Shown: in pieces, positions 47,178 to 59,979 of the stretch
Layout: the number at the start of each line of letters is the position of its first letter
How positions within the stretch are numbered: the stretch's first letter is position 1
Source of the DNA: Carnegiea gigantea
Lineage: Eukaryota > Streptophyta > Magnoliopsida > Caryophyllales > Cactaceae
Assembly: GCA_029747015.1 (NCBI GenBank)
Contig: JAKOGI010002473.1
Span: forward strand, 1 to 64,000
Length of the DNA: 64,000 nt
Direction: 5' to 3'
Position numbers and translations under genes: made by a program
Notes under the pieces: model-generated
Told to the model about the DNA's origin: nothing
What the model saw: the letters and a program-made list of their open reading frames with translations, nothing else
Databases searched by the model: none

Positions 47178-47946
47178 GGTCCTATTTGGTAAATAGCTTT
47201 CTGAGGTTATTACCAATTTAACTTTGGTTTAAAAACTATTGAGTATTTGATTGAAGGAATTTTTGCATTGTCCTTTTGTGCTCAAAAACCTAATTTGTAA
47301 AAAGCTCTTTCGAGTAGTTTTTTCAAAGAGCGTTTTGATGTTTACCACTAAAATGACCACGTATATTGATCATGACAATTTTTACAAAATTATTTTAAAT
47401 GCTGCTCGCAATAAAAACTTAACAAATATTTTTTAAAATGAACATATTGTGGATGGTCATGATATCTAAGTTAATACCTTTTATTTTAATATTTTCTAAA
47501 TTTTATCAAAATAATTTATATTAATTGGTCTTACATAATAGGTAATTAGATTTATATCACATAAATCTCAAATACTATGAAAAATAAAATTAAGTCCACA
47601 ATGAACAAAAGTATTATCATAATCAAAATTGGATAAAGATATAAATATAATTGTATATATCACATAATTCTTAATTCTTAATTCATATTTAGAAGAAAAA
47701 ATAAATATGCAATTGATAGCTATGTTAATATATATATATATGTACACACACATATATGTATAAAAGAAATTAAGTTAAGGGTAGTGAAATTTCACAAAAT
47801 CAACTTATTAAAAACAAGTAATTTCGCCAAATATTTTGCTAAAAATAGCTAATACAATCAACTAATTCAAACAACTAATACAATCAATAAACATCGAATA
47901 CCTAACATAATAAGCCAACATCTAACAGTTAATTGTCAAACATGCC
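47178..47946. mobile_element. PIF/Harbinger-like non-autonomous element
   Basis: The left end GGTCCTATTTGGTAAATAG pairs imperfectly with the reverse complement of the right end (GGCATGTTTGACAATTAAC). TAA flanks both sides (47175-47177 and 47947-47949). 769 bp, very AT-rich, no transposase. Confidence 0.55.
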
Positions 47947-48164
47947 TAAGATTCAATAGAGTAGCCTCCTCTCCCTGCCCCACAACCCCCCCCCCCCCCA
48001 AAAAAAAACCCAAAAAAAGGTGAAAATGAAGAGTGTAGTTCTCTATCAATGCAAGAGGTGTACTTTTGTCATTTTAAAATCCAAAGGGCCGTTGTCTTGG
48101 CTTTCTCCATGGACACGCATCATGCATGTGGATACCAGGATTCTCTTCTTGTACTTACTTTGTC

Positions 48165-48230
<66 letters not shown>

Positions 48231-48340
48231 TTTCTTCTTCTTCTTCTTCTTCTTCTTAAGAATAATAATAACAATAATAACAACAACAACAATATTAACA
48301 ACAACAACAACAACAATAATAATAATAATAACAATAACGA
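48165..48340. repeat. Compound trinucleotide array (AAT)n(ATT)n(TTC)n(AAY)n
   Basis: About 35 bp of (AAT)n directly abuts about 30 bp of (ATT)n, forming a perfect inverted repeat. (TTC)n, an AAG, and then mixed (AAT)/(AAC) to 48340 follow. The Asn, Ile and Leu homopolymer frames here are repeat artefacts. Confidence 0.9.
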
Positions 48341-48778
48341 GTAAAGAAATAATAACCGGCCAGATTAGCATTGTAAATTTGTAATTGATGGATATATTTT
48401 TTTAGTAACATGTACAATGTAAAAAATAACAAAGCTAAAAACAAAAGCCAAGACAAAATAACCAGCTGTGGTGACTTACAAATTAGATTAAACAAATTTA
48501 GTTATAGAAACCCAGCTACAGTACTAAAATGAAAATATAATCATACAAATAGTATCTGCCATTAATTTAATAATTAATTTAATTCTGACAAAAGTTTTCC
48601 TGCTATGATATGGCCCTGTGAAATTGTGGCCTACCCCAGTCCCCAACCAGCCATGACTAAAACCCTCAACCTGAAGCACCATTTTCACACAACCATGAGT
48701 GCTTCTATAAATTTAATGTCAGCGGCTGAGATTCTTGGAGTCTGGTTAAGGGGCTCTAGAAATAGGAATTCAACAATG
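48341..48778. other. Upstream region of the carbonic anhydrase gene
   Basis: AT-rich, no gene. It leads into the TATA box at 48780. Confidence 0.4.
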
Positions 48779-48787
48779 TTATAAATA
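48779..48787 (+). promoter_or_regulatory. TATA box of the carbonic anhydrase gene
   Basis: TTATAAATA about 80 bp upstream of the start codon at 48865, a normal plant spacing for a short leader. Confidence 0.65.
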
Positions 48788-48864
48788 GGTTTTACTTCCT
48801 ACGTTGGCCAAGCACAATTAAACTTGTATAAATTCAGGAGATAAAGCGAAATTCGAGGTGCAAT

Positions 48865-51800
48865 ATGAATATGGCTTCATCAGCTTCTATCAAATTTTTC
48901 TTTGTCGTAACTCCCTTGTTGCTCGTTCCTTCTCTTGCGTCAGGTACTCTATCCTCCGTTCTCTTAGTTTTCTCATGGTCACGAACACATGTTTAGATCT
49001 ATAGGTGTCACGCCATCAGGTAATAAAACTAGTAAACTTCTTCAGAATTTTTTTACCTTTTCTCATGATTTTCTTCCCCTCTTTTTTGGGTCCTAGTCAT
49101 CCTGGTTTAATTTACGGTTAAATAGCAGGCTGATTTTAATGTGATTTCTTTTCCTTTTTTTTGTTTTGGGGAAAAAAAGAAGAATGGGAAAAAGTTGCAG
49201 AAGAGAGCAACCTAGGAACAGAAAATGCTTCATTGTGTTCATTAGGAAAGAGCCAATCTCCAATTGATATAATCACCTCTGAAACTTTCATCAACAAAAG
49301 CTTGGAACCCTTGACAAGAAACTACCATGTTTTCAATGCGTCATTGCTCACTGATGGCAAGCACCTTCAGGTAAACTTTGATCAAAGCTTCAATTCCTCT
49401 GAAACTTTATAACAATGACTCTTTATTTTTTTGAAAAGTACTGGACGGATGAATTATCTTTATGTCATTAAGCGGTTTCAAAAAACCAATTGAAACAAGC
49501 AGAGTTGCAATTGATGTTTAAGACGGACCGATATGCTTTATTGTGTGCTCTAATGCGCTACTCTTCTAAATGCTAATTGCATGAGCAAATAACTTTTCCA
49601 AATTAAGAGCATTGACATACAACGCACATATGCAGATCTCATTTAATGGTAAAGGAGGGCTGATAATTGATGGCAAGACATACAGCTTGAACCAGATGCA
49701 TTGGCATACTCCTTCCGAACACCGTATTAATGGCATCCAGTAAGCCATTTTTCTTGCCTTCTTTTCCATCTTATATCATTATATACATCTCAGGTTGTAA
49801 ATTCTGTCAAGAATTTGAATACCGCCACCTCACGAATCAAAAAAAGGAAAACCCTACGTAATATTGTGCGATCTTAAAAGGTAGCCCGATGCACAAGTAT
49901 TCTGCGTTCACGTAGGGTCAGGGCAAGCGTCCCATCCTAAGGGGTGAATTGTATGCAACTTAACCTGAAATTATCAGTAACTGATTCCAAGGTTCGAAGT
50001 CGTGACTTTTAATCACATGGAAACAACTTTACCGTTCATTGTGTGATCTTATTTTAGAATATTCATTCGTAAATAAAAATTACGGCTTGCCAATTTCATT
50101 TTATTTTTTTTTTTTGGGCCGTCAGCTTTCGTGTTATTAGAGAGTGAATGTTACTGCATAAAGTAATGATCTTTTGCTTGGATTTTTTTAAATTTTTTTT
50201 GGGGGGATAACTAACGTGGGTGGGTTACATAAAGGTATGCTGCGGAGCTACACGAGGTACACAAAGCCGCTGATGGCAGCGCGGCGGTCGTAGGGATTCT
50301 CTTCGAGGAGGGGGCCCCCAGTCCACTCCTTGCAATGGTAAGCTTCCAAATAACACTTCAATCAAAAGGCATTCCATTTGAAAAAAGAAAAAAAAAAAAT
50401 GTCAATGAGATTATTCTTCATTCACATTTATTGGGCCTTCTAAAGCCCATGAACAAGAGAGTCATGCCCACACAAACGCAAATCCCAAACGTGATTTTGG
50501 CGACAAATCTCATGGGCATTAAAACAGGGTGATTCAGGAAATATTTTGATTTGTTACGCAAGAAATGTGGATCATACACCTTAATATTTAGGCTTCAACT
50601 TTTATTTCTTCTCTCTTTTGTGAGCCTCTCAGCCCCAAATCCTAATAGGCTTTCCTAGGTAGAGGCCGGATGAAATGCTCGGTTTCTTATCAAAAATAAA
50701 AAAAAGGTAAAGATCTTATTTGTGGGTAAATAGGAGCCAATAAACAAAGACATATAAAGGAGACTTTGAAATCTAAAGGAGTACGTAATACCATTTTATT
50801 CGAATTTTACACCTAGCGAACATTTTAATAAGTCCGTTCATAACTATATAAACTACTATTAAATATACTTATTCTTATACAGAGATTAGGTGCGGAAACG
50901 AAATGAGCGCGAGCCTAAACCTAGCAAGCTTGAGGCTCGACTTCTGAACTACTGAATCAACTAAAAAATTGAGCTCGCGGCTTGGCTTGTTGAAGCTCAT
51001 AAGACTTGATGGGCTGGACATTGCCTGTTGTCAAAAGTTCTTGTTAAGATACAAAAATATTACAATCGAATTTAAATCTTGACATGAAAAGAAAAAACTG
51101 TGTTATAGCCAAATAATGACATAAGATCGAAAAAAATTTGGATGAAAGAATGATAAAAATACAGGAAATGAATTTATATTGGCAATAAGCATAATATAGA
51201 GTTGTGATTTTAAGACACACATAAGGAAAAATAAAGGTGATTGACTTATTAAATAAGTTCCTTCTTTATAACAAAGGATGTATTCACTAATCAAAAACCA
51301 TTCGACATCTATAACTATAAGAGATCTCTAATCTTAGTGGCTCATTTGTATGAACAACTCAACCCCATGCCTAGTTGGACTTTTTTTGAGCTGAACTTTC
51401 TGAGTTTTCAGCCTAGTTAGGTCCGAAGCCTCACGCACTAGCTCAAATCATTTCCGCTTTTAATTTCTACCCCTGCACAAAATTATTACAACTTAAATTT
51501 ACGAGTGAGTTCTTGACCAAAAATGTCACTGAACTAGCAATTTATTCAAAAATATGACTAAGCTTTTTTCATACCCATACATGCCATTGAACTAATTTAG
51601 TGTGTATTAAAATGTTACTTTAATGCTCACTTGCAATAGCATTTTAGTACTTACATCGTGTATTGGCTTGCTTGGGTACCCAACAAACAAAAACGTACTG
51701 ACATTTTTAAATAAATTATATAGTTTAGTGGCATTTTTTGTCGATAACTCTGAGTATATATAGCATGTTAATTTCTATGCAAGTTAGCTCGCGAAAATTT

Positions 51801-52828
51801 TTGGAAGCTAGCATTAAGTATTTTCCACATTTGCTTCTAATTTATCTGATATATCTAATCGTTAATGAGTTAATTAGGCATTAATTTTAATTATTTTGGT
51901 GGGTGTAGCTAAAACCCCAGTTGGATGAGCTAGCGAAGAAACCTTGTGAAGCTCCCCGAGAGGAGGTTGCTATCCCAACATTTGCATCAAGCTTCTTGAG
52001 GAGGAGACCACGCAAATACTACAGATACATGGGCTCTCTCACCACCCCTCCTTGCAGTGAGAAGGTCCTTTGGAATGTCCTTGCCAAGGTATTACGTTTG
52101 AGCTATATAACAAGATTATAACTGATTTTATATGGGTCCCGATATAATCTGATTAGTAAAACTGGGCACAAATTATAATGTACATGAGTTATTTATTTAT
52201 TAAGACGCAATTTATTTCATAACAGGCAACGGGCAACAAATAAAAAATTAGCATCAAACACTAAAATTCGAAAGCTTTTACTCTTGAATCAAATTTAAAC
52301 AAGAAAATTTGTGACTACATCAATTTTTCTTTTCTTTTTGTAATGGAAAAGTTCAAGTAGATCGGATGAACACTAAAACTCCCTGCCACTTTACTAGTTA
52401 AGCTACCTGACACTTACTGATGTGAGTATTAGTTAGTTTAATTCATAGAGTCTTTCAGAGTTGTCAATACTTACGAAATACGTGGATTTGAATTCCACCT
52501 ATATCAGTCTTTGTGCATCATTGGCACCAAAAAAATCTCATAGTGTGATTCTTCTTTACCTTCCGAGTAATGCTAAAAAAAACAATAGAGAAAAAAAAAG
52601 CTTTAAGTCATGTCTAGTGAAGTTAATTAAGTAAGAACATATGTAGTTTGCATTCTATGTTTTTAACTACTGAGTATTTGAGACGTGATATTGAAAATGC
52701 AGGTAAAAACAATATCAAAGGATCAGGTAGCATTGCTGAAGGCTACCGTTTGTGGGGCTAACAAGCAGAATGCCAGGCCTACACAACCATTAAATGGGAG
52801 GATTGTCCAACAATATGATGGGAACTAA
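48865..52828 (+). CDS. Secreted alpha-type carbonic anhydrase (complete, 6 exons)
   Basis: Exons 48865-48943, 49180-49370, 49636-49739, 50235-50337, 51909-52088, 52703-52828; all GT-AG and in phase, 783 nt, 260 residues. Residues 1 to about 26 are a signal peptide (hydrophobic [12 protein letters not shown], then SLASG). The alpha-CA core follows: SQSPIDI (51-57), zinc ligands His112 and His114 in MHWHTPSEH, and His131 in ELHEVH. Glu118 and Thr204 (SLTTPPC) form the gatekeeping pair. Cys46 and Cys208 match the usual disulfide. The family hydrates CO2 to bicarbonate in plastid lumen, apoplast or nectar. Two oddities: Lys87 stands where the proton-shuttle histidine (G-H motif) is expected, and the usual GPxxWG segment before Cys46 is missing or unrecognisable, making the protein slightly short. 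Exon 2 has a tandem AAGAAG acceptor. Large introns 4 and 5 hold repeats. Confidence 0.88.
51507..51750. mobile_element. MITE in intron 4 of the carbonic anhydrase gene
   Basis: GAGTTCTTGACCAAAAATGT at the left and the reverse complement GAGTTATCGACAAAAAATGC at the right form an inverted repeat of about 30 bp (continuing CACT(G/A)AACTA). 244 bp, no coding capacity. The target duplication is not clear. Confidence 0.7.
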
Positions 52829-53149
52829 TATGACGCTTATACTTTATACGATGTATAATTAAAATATGGTTGAAACTATCTTAAGAAAAAGCATTTTGGG
52901 CTTCTGGACTTTTTAATAATATAGGAATTGAAATTTAGAAGTTAGAAATATATCCCTCTTATTTGTCTAATAAAAAATTTAGAATCATTTAAGCAAGCTC
53001 AGGTCAGGATAGCTGACATGACACTATTGATTAATGACATTATTATCTTTATTAGTACATAGTTCTTTGTTTTTGTACCTGTAAAATTTGTAATCAACTA
53101 GTCTGGATCCGTACTTTACACGGTACATGTTAAAGTAGACACTTTGAAA

Positions 53150-53234
<85 letters not shown>

Positions 53235-53767
53235 ATAATATGAATAGATAGTAATTTAATTCACAACCATTGAAACTCAACAATTGAAGCAACCTAAGAT
53301 TGTAAAAGACATGATGCTAAGTATGATAGAAATTATAGGTAGTTAAAATGAAACTAAAAATTATGTTAAATGACATGATGACACATTAATTTATGTCACT
53401 AATAATGAAGAATTCACCTCCTCTTCCTGTACCTACATGTAATTGTGTAATTGTATAAATTCAGATATAATTTTTCTTGTGCACCTTCATTGTTCATATC
53501 ATATGAAGTTGGGAAATATATTTTTGTTAAAGAAATGGGGAAATGGAGAAAGTGTGTTTTCGTTAGTGTGACATCTTTTGTTTTTCTTTTTTGGGAAAAA
53601 ATTGGGGTTAAAAAGAAATATACAATCAACTTGCTCTAATCAAGTTAACAATATCTTTTAAGGAATTTTGTATCAAAATCTTTACTAATACTTTAGTCAA
53701 TGTTGTGGGTCCCTCTCATTTGTCTATTTACTTATTAATTGCAACTTTTAGACCTTTGAAAAAATTA
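52829..53767. other. Downstream of the carbonic anhydrase gene; (TA)n array
   Basis: 3' flank with no further exons. A (TA)n microsatellite lies at about 53150-53240. The frames at 53414-53639 overlap on both strands and have no motif. Confidence 0.45.
53150..53240. repeat. (TA)n microsatellite
   Basis: Mostly pure (TA)n with TAATATATTATAATAT interruptions. Confidence 0.9.
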
Positions 53768-55570
53768 TCAATTGAATTACAACTGTTAGAACTAGCAACA
53801 ATAGCCTTTGCTCTCAAAATCTAGAGGCATTACTGGTATGGAGTGCACTGTGAGATCTTCACAGACCATCCAACTCTCAAATACCTATTCTCTAAAAAGG
53901 ACTTGAACTTGAGACAGACAAGATGGTTGGAATTTCTTAAGGACTACGATATGCACTTCCAATATCACCCCAGAAAGGCAAATGTCATACCTGATACTTT
54001 GAGCCGTAGACCATACCCCACTTTCAACCATCCGCTCTCTACACCAATAGAGTTGTGTGAGGAGTTTAAGAGGTTATAAATTAATGCGGCAGTGAGGAAA
54101 GGGAATGCTTTGTTATTTACAATTGAAGTGCGACCAATAGTCATTGAGGAGATTCAAGCTGCTCAAGAAGTCTATCCGCAATTAGTGATGTTAAAGATGG
54201 AAGTGTTAGAAGGCAAAGCACTAGGATTCGTGATCCATAAGGATGGGACCCTAAGGTTTCATAACCGAGTATGTATCCCTATAGTGGACGCACTTAAAAA
54301 GAATATTCTAGATGAGGATCACAATACTCCATATTCGGTGCATCCTGGTGGGAATAAACTATACAAGGATCTTAAGCAGACCTTTTGGTGAAGCAACATG
54401 AAGCAAGAAATAGTTAAGCGCCTGACATGCCAACAGGTGAAAGCGGAGCATTAGCGCCCTGCATGACTCTTGCAACCCTTGGAGGTCCCAGAGTAGAAAT
54501 GGGACTTTGTTTCTATGGATTTTGTGATGGGGCTACTGAAAATAAAGGGCAAAAATGACACTATTTTGGTGATTGTTGATAGGTTGATCAAGTTTGCACA
54601 TTTTATCGCCATGGCAAGCACCTGGATTCTGGATCAAATTGTTGTGCTTACCTAAATGAGATTGTTCAGTTACATGGGATGCCTAGTTCTGATCGAGACA
54701 CGAGGTTCCAAGTAGAATTTTGGCAGAAACTACAAGAGGCATTCGGGATCAAGTTGAACTTCAGTACTGCATTTCACCTTGTCACGGATGGATAGATCGA
54801 TTATACTACCCAGACAAACTAGAGGGTATGCTATGAGCCTATGTTTTAGGCTTCAAGAAGGCATGAGATGAGCAATTGACATTGATAGAGTTCTCGTATA
54901 ACAACAGCTACCGCTCCAGCATAGGAATGTCTCCATTTGAAGCTTTATATGGTAGGTGCAGAACTCCCTTGTGCTGGCAGGAGATCGATGATGTACTCAC
55001 TATTGGACCTAAACTCATTCAGGCCACCACGCAGAAGATATGAGTGATCTAAGAAAAGGGGAAGGCAACTAAAGTTGCCAGAAGAGTTATATCAATCCTC
55101 ACTCAATCATGGAGGGCGTTAAAGGAGTAGCATATCGACTACAACTTCTAGATGAACTTTTCAAAGTTTACAATGTGTTTAACGTGACTCAACCATGTAA
55201 ATACATTCCTGACCCGACTCACATGATTGTGTCAGAACCCCTACAACTCTAACACGACTTAAATTATGAGGAGCAACAGATCGAGATTTTGGGCTGGGGG
55301 GAGAAATAGCTCCGCAACAAAGTAGTTGCACTTGTGAAAGTAATTTGGGCTATCCACACTGCAGCTGAGGCAATATGGGAACTTGAAAAAGGAATGCGAT
55401 GTCAGCACCCTCATCTATTCATGAGACCAAGGTATGAGGAAGTTTTGGGGACAAAACTTCTTTTACGAGGGGTGAGATGTAAAACGCTTGGAATTTATAT
55501 GCCTTTTGGATTAAGTTGTTTGTGGAGTTTCAAAGACGAAAGTTCTTTTAAGAGGGGTAGAATGTAAAGC
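53768..55570 (+). pseudogene. RNase H, integrase and chromodomain-like remnants of the truncated gypsy element
   Basis: RNase H end: [13 protein letters not shown], then [13 protein letters not shown] and a DTLSRRP terminus (53843-54079). The integrase N-terminal zinc region is at 54092-54391 (VHPGGNKLYKDLKQTFW). The core near 54500-54620 reads WDFVSMDFVMGLL and VDRLIKFAHF, with IFHLVTDG and SIGMSPFEALYG blocks downstream. The tail at 55334-55567 has VKVIWAIHTAAEAIWELE, like the chromodomain-associated end of Tekay elements. Multiple frame breaks. Confidence 0.75.
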
Positions 55571-58146
55571 TCCAAAAATTTATATTTATAATCATATAAG
55601 AAGGATTAATATGATCCTTAAATGCTTAAGCTCATCGATAATATTTTAGAGCGTCATTCATTTGCCTCAGATTTTGGGTCGAGCCCATATTTCATAGGCT
55701 CTTGATGAAAATTTATTAATTTCAATTTTAAAATTGAAATTAAAAAATTATAAAACAAAAATTTTGGAATTTAGAAATATAAATTTTATTTGGGAAATTT
55801 AGATTTTATTATTTATAGTTCTCTCTCAAAAGTTCACATTTTAAAGATTTTAATTGGGAGGTATTTTGTGATTGTGTGATATTAAAAATTTCCTAATATT
55901 CAAATATTTTAAAATCCTAGCTACATACCCTCCCCCCTTGAGCATGCAGCCATGGGTTCACTCAAAAACCCAAAAAAAATAAAAAATAATTTGAAGCCTT
56001 ATTTCTTACGTGAAAACCACCCATCAACTGTCATCTAACTTCTCTCTCTTCCGACAACTCTAACACCCACTGTCCCTCTCCCCTTTAGTCACTACTACTA
56101 CCACCACCTATCGGCCGTTGCCCCCACCACTAGGCCTCCACCACAAATCATGCCGCCCCCCAAAGCCACCAAGCCTCCTTCCTCGATTTTTTGGTGAGAA
56201 AGTTTAGGGTTTTTTTTTTTTTGCTGTTTGTGTTTAAAATCTTTATGCTCTTAAAGAATTGAATTTTTTTTAAAAATTCTTTTAGACCTCAAGCACTTAT
56301 TCTTCAGGTTAAAATATGATTCTCAGACTTTGGGGCAGTTTGAAAGTATACAAACAAGCATCTTGCCTCTCACTCTTTTGTTCAAGGTAGATAGCAAACT
56401 TTCTCCTCAAAACCTCTCTTGAAATAGTGCTTGACTAGGTTATATTGATTTTATAATTGGTGTTAGCGATTCAAAATAGTTTTAGATCAATTTGGGTGAG
56501 TTTGATTGTATAAAAAACGTGATTTCATGCATGAAATTTAGAGTGAGTCAGTACCAAAAAATGTCCTGCAATGCACTGACTTTACCAGCTAAACTGCTTT
56601 TATATGCTATTCCAAAAATCTTAAAAACATTCATGAATGTATATTTATGAGCCTATTTTCATAGAAATTTTGAATCGGGAATTTTGGGCTTAAAACAAGG
56701 TAGAAATAAGTCTTCTCTGAGACTGCGCAACTCTTGATTAAAATAGGCTGTGTGGAAAGAGGTGAAGTTTTGAGGCAGTTTTTGTAAATTTTTGGGAATG
56801 TGCTTAAAATAAAAAGTTATACTAGACAAAAATACCTTTTGGGATTGTCCTTAAAAACCTCCATATGAGGTTTGTACGTGAAGATATGCCTCCTGTAAGT
56901 CAGGATAGAATTCTGACCTAAAACTGCCCTAAAGCCCTAATAGGTTTAAGTTGTATTAATTGTTTTTCTTAGGTATTTGAGTTTTTAAAAGTGGCATGAA
57001 TTCATAAAAATCAGAATCTAGGGATATTGGTCCAACTCATGTGGTCCTAGTGGCATGGTTGACTTTTGGATGTTAAAAAAAAAAATCACTTGGGTTAGTC
57101 TATGTTGTGACACTTTAACTTTATCGTCTAGCCCAATACTCTGGTTCGACCTCAAGCTAGGCACCTATTTTGTTTGAGGTAATGTCTATGCCTTAACTCC
57201 CCTTGGTTGCTCTTTTGAAATGATTTTGGATGTTTATGAATTGTTATTTGACATTGTATGCCAAGGGGACTTTATGTATAAAACGTGAACTGCAACTTCC
57301 GATATTATGATTTTATGAATGTGGAGCATTGTGTTGTGATTGAATATTTTATTTGAACAATTCATGTTTTAAGTAGTTTTGTTAAGTTAATTAAAGATTG
57401 TTTGAGATGGGTTGGGGCATCGAGAAGCCAAACAGAATTATTCATAATATACTAATCCTAAAGGGAAAGACTATGATGAGTTTGCAGGAGGGTGCTTCTT
57501 GAGATCAGGGTATGTTTACCTTGATATTGAGACAAGTTGGTCTCTGCGGGCTATAGCATGTGGGTTTTGGGTTTGTGCCATTGTAAGTTGACGTATGCCA
57601 AGATGGGTTCTCGTAACCCATATGGTTTTTCGGCTGAAGACCATGAGACCCTTTGGTGGGGTCGCTCGCCAAGGAAAAAATGGACTTGTTTCAATTTTGG
57701 ATACTGGTTCTTGTTTGAAATTCAAAGATCTTGAACTGTTTGGAAACCATTTTCGAACTATTTAAATGTTCCTTCTCACCCCTAAATGTTTGAAATGAAT
57801 TTAAGTGGGTGTTTTACGGTTGGGGTTAGACATTATTGAGCTCTATCTCACTGTTTGAAATATTTTGGTTTCAGGTACTAATGCGCTGCAGGGGAATGGG
57901 ATATTAGCGAGGCCGCATAGATTTTTAGTTTAAATTTTATTTGCATCAAATAATATCGGAGTTGTAGTTGACTAAGTTGACTCTTGATTTTCACATTTGA
58001 CTTTGGTTTATACTTTTTTTAATTTCAATTAGTTACCTTTTTGTCTTGTATTTCATTGTGAAATACGGCAATGACACCCACTAGGTTATTTCCACGGTAG
58101 GCTAAATATTATCATAAAAATGTAATGCAATTTTTAGGGAGTTACA
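55563..58146 (+). repeat. 3' LTR of the truncated gypsy element, about 2.58 kb
   Basis: Starts TGTAAAGCTCC and ends GGGAGTTACA, a TGTAA...TTACA inverted pair common in Tekay/Del LTRs. Preceded by AAGAGGGGTAGAA. No second LTR in the window confirms the limits. The short frames inside (for example 57537-57734) have no motif. Confidence 0.65.
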
Positions 58147-59954
58147 AGACTGCCTTTCCCAAATATAAAATTTCGGAGACAAAGGAGGAGGAATCATTTC
58201 CTATTTATCAATTATCTTATACAAAGGCAAGACCATGAAGTGTTTTAGGTAACAGTTAGACAAGCTTACCTAAAAATCAGATGGTTAGAAGTTGAAACTT
58301 TACTTCGACCTCAACCTGCATAAGTAGAGTAAGTTGACAGACAATTAACAGTAATGCATTCACAATCAAAGAATTCCACATCCATCACTAAATGTCATTT
58401 CTTGTTCTCGTCACCTTTAGCCACCAAAGAGGAGAAAGAATTAAATGTGAGGCAACAGGAATTTTCCGTCCCCCCCCCCCGCCAAAAAAGACTACTGAAT
58501 TTAGATAAATCCTTTCGATCCAGTTCCTGTTCATCACATAGAAATAACGTTTCAAATTTAGTTATCCTTAGTAAACAGACCCAAGAAAGGAGAAAAACAT
58601 TTCGCTGAAGTATTCAAAACTAATGCAATGTAACTCAAATGTTCAACCAAAAACCAAGAACATATCAAAAATATCGTTCAGAATAAATTGTACAATTTCA
58701 ATTGCTGAATTTCACAGTTAACACACTAAAATTAAGAGAGTGAGAGAAAGAGGGTGATCACCTCATTGACCAAATCCAAAATCTATGCCTTTGATTTGTA
58801 TTAGACGAACACCGGCGAAGCAGACTGAGAGAGGCAAGTGTGGCAGCCAAGCAAAGAGTAAGAGAAAGGAGCGCCAACAGTCAAAACAGAGACACGAGCG
58901 CCGTCGTGAAGCCACATCGTCGCGCCTGGAGTTCTTGCCGCCGAGCACAACCACTGCCGACGACACATGACTGACGATGAGAATGAAGAAAAACTATACA
59001 CAGCTATGATGTGGAAGGGTTTCTTAGCCTATTGATGAGAAGAATAGCAAGCACTATGTGTGGGCAGGCCAAACGTCTCACTGATCCCTTTTTATTTTTT
59101 TTAATTCAATGGTCTTCACTAATTTGGCAGAGCAACTTAAAACAATAGAGCTTTATCTCATTCGATGGAGGAGTGTTAACTCTGCGAAGATTGGATTCCG
59201 TCCCCTGGTCTACAACCCTGTTACGTTAAAGGGCAGTCTTTCCTAAGTAGTTCAAGTAAAAAGCTTATCGTAGACCACCAATGGCTAGTTTAGGAAACTG
59301 GTAAAGTCACTCTCTTCTCTTGATTCACATCCATGCATATGAAACCGTTGCGACCCATGCCGCTGGCACCAAGCTTTCTTAAGACGCTAAAAGCTTTGGA
59401 CTATCCTTCACAATGGCGCTAGTTAGTGAAACTCTAAAAGCCAACCTCTGCTTCTTTATTTTTGGATTGGTGAGGGCGCGCTCCTGTATTTTCTTGGTGT
59501 ACCTCAGCTTCGCTCCTCAGTCTGCTTTAGGCGAGATTCTGTCTGATTCTTGTAATCAAACAAAAGCTCTTCTCATACTTATGTTCAAATTCCTCCCGCA
59601 TTAGAGGTACGAAAGCACTTCTCTGAGAGTGAGACTTTTGAAGGCGTTTTGAAATACTAAAAATATATGGCTATCACACTTAATATCTATGGCAATCATG
59701 CTCTATTCATAAGATGCAAGTCCCCACGCTTAAAATGTCTTGATATACCTTAATTACTTACTACACTCTTATAAGAGCGATTATATTCTTCCTCACTTAT
59801 TATGTGTGGGGTAGTACTGTGAGCTCATTTTCACTTAGTTTCCTACTACACTTAGTCAAGTGTGGTTAAATAAGAAGGGAAGCATAGCCTTTTTTGCTTT
59901 TTGTAGTGCTTCGCATTATGACTTTACTGGTACTAGTTATCATAATCTACTACT
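58147..59954. other. Intergenic; possible minus-strand first exon, otherwise no gene
   Basis: 58763-59001 is GC-rich for this region and open in two frames on the minus strand (67 and 66 codons, starting MSSAVVVLGG and MYSFSSFSSS). It could be a leader exon of a gene truncated by the gypsy element. No family motif or partner exon was found. The frames at 58354-58608 and 59413-59604 are unsupported. The last 40 bp (59915-59954) repeat a motif also found at 2281-2325. Confidence 0.3.
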
Positions 59955-59979
59955 CACTACAAAAACGTAGTTCAACTCC

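Larger units (their letters stand above)
53768..58146 (+). mobile_element. Tekay/Del-like Ty3/gypsy element, 5'-truncated
   Basis: Begins abruptly within RNase H, continues through integrase and a chromodomain-like tail, a purine tract (AAGAGGGGTAGAA) and a full 3' LTR (55563-58146). No gag, protease, RT or 5' LTR is present upstream, so at least half the element is lost. Stops and frameshifts occur throughout. It starts about 0.9 kb downstream of the carbonic anhydrase stop codon. Confidence 0.8.

Noticed and set aside
48049..48384. Frames with poly-Asn, poly-Ile and poly-Leu
   Set aside because: Trinucleotide repeat artefact; no start context or homology.
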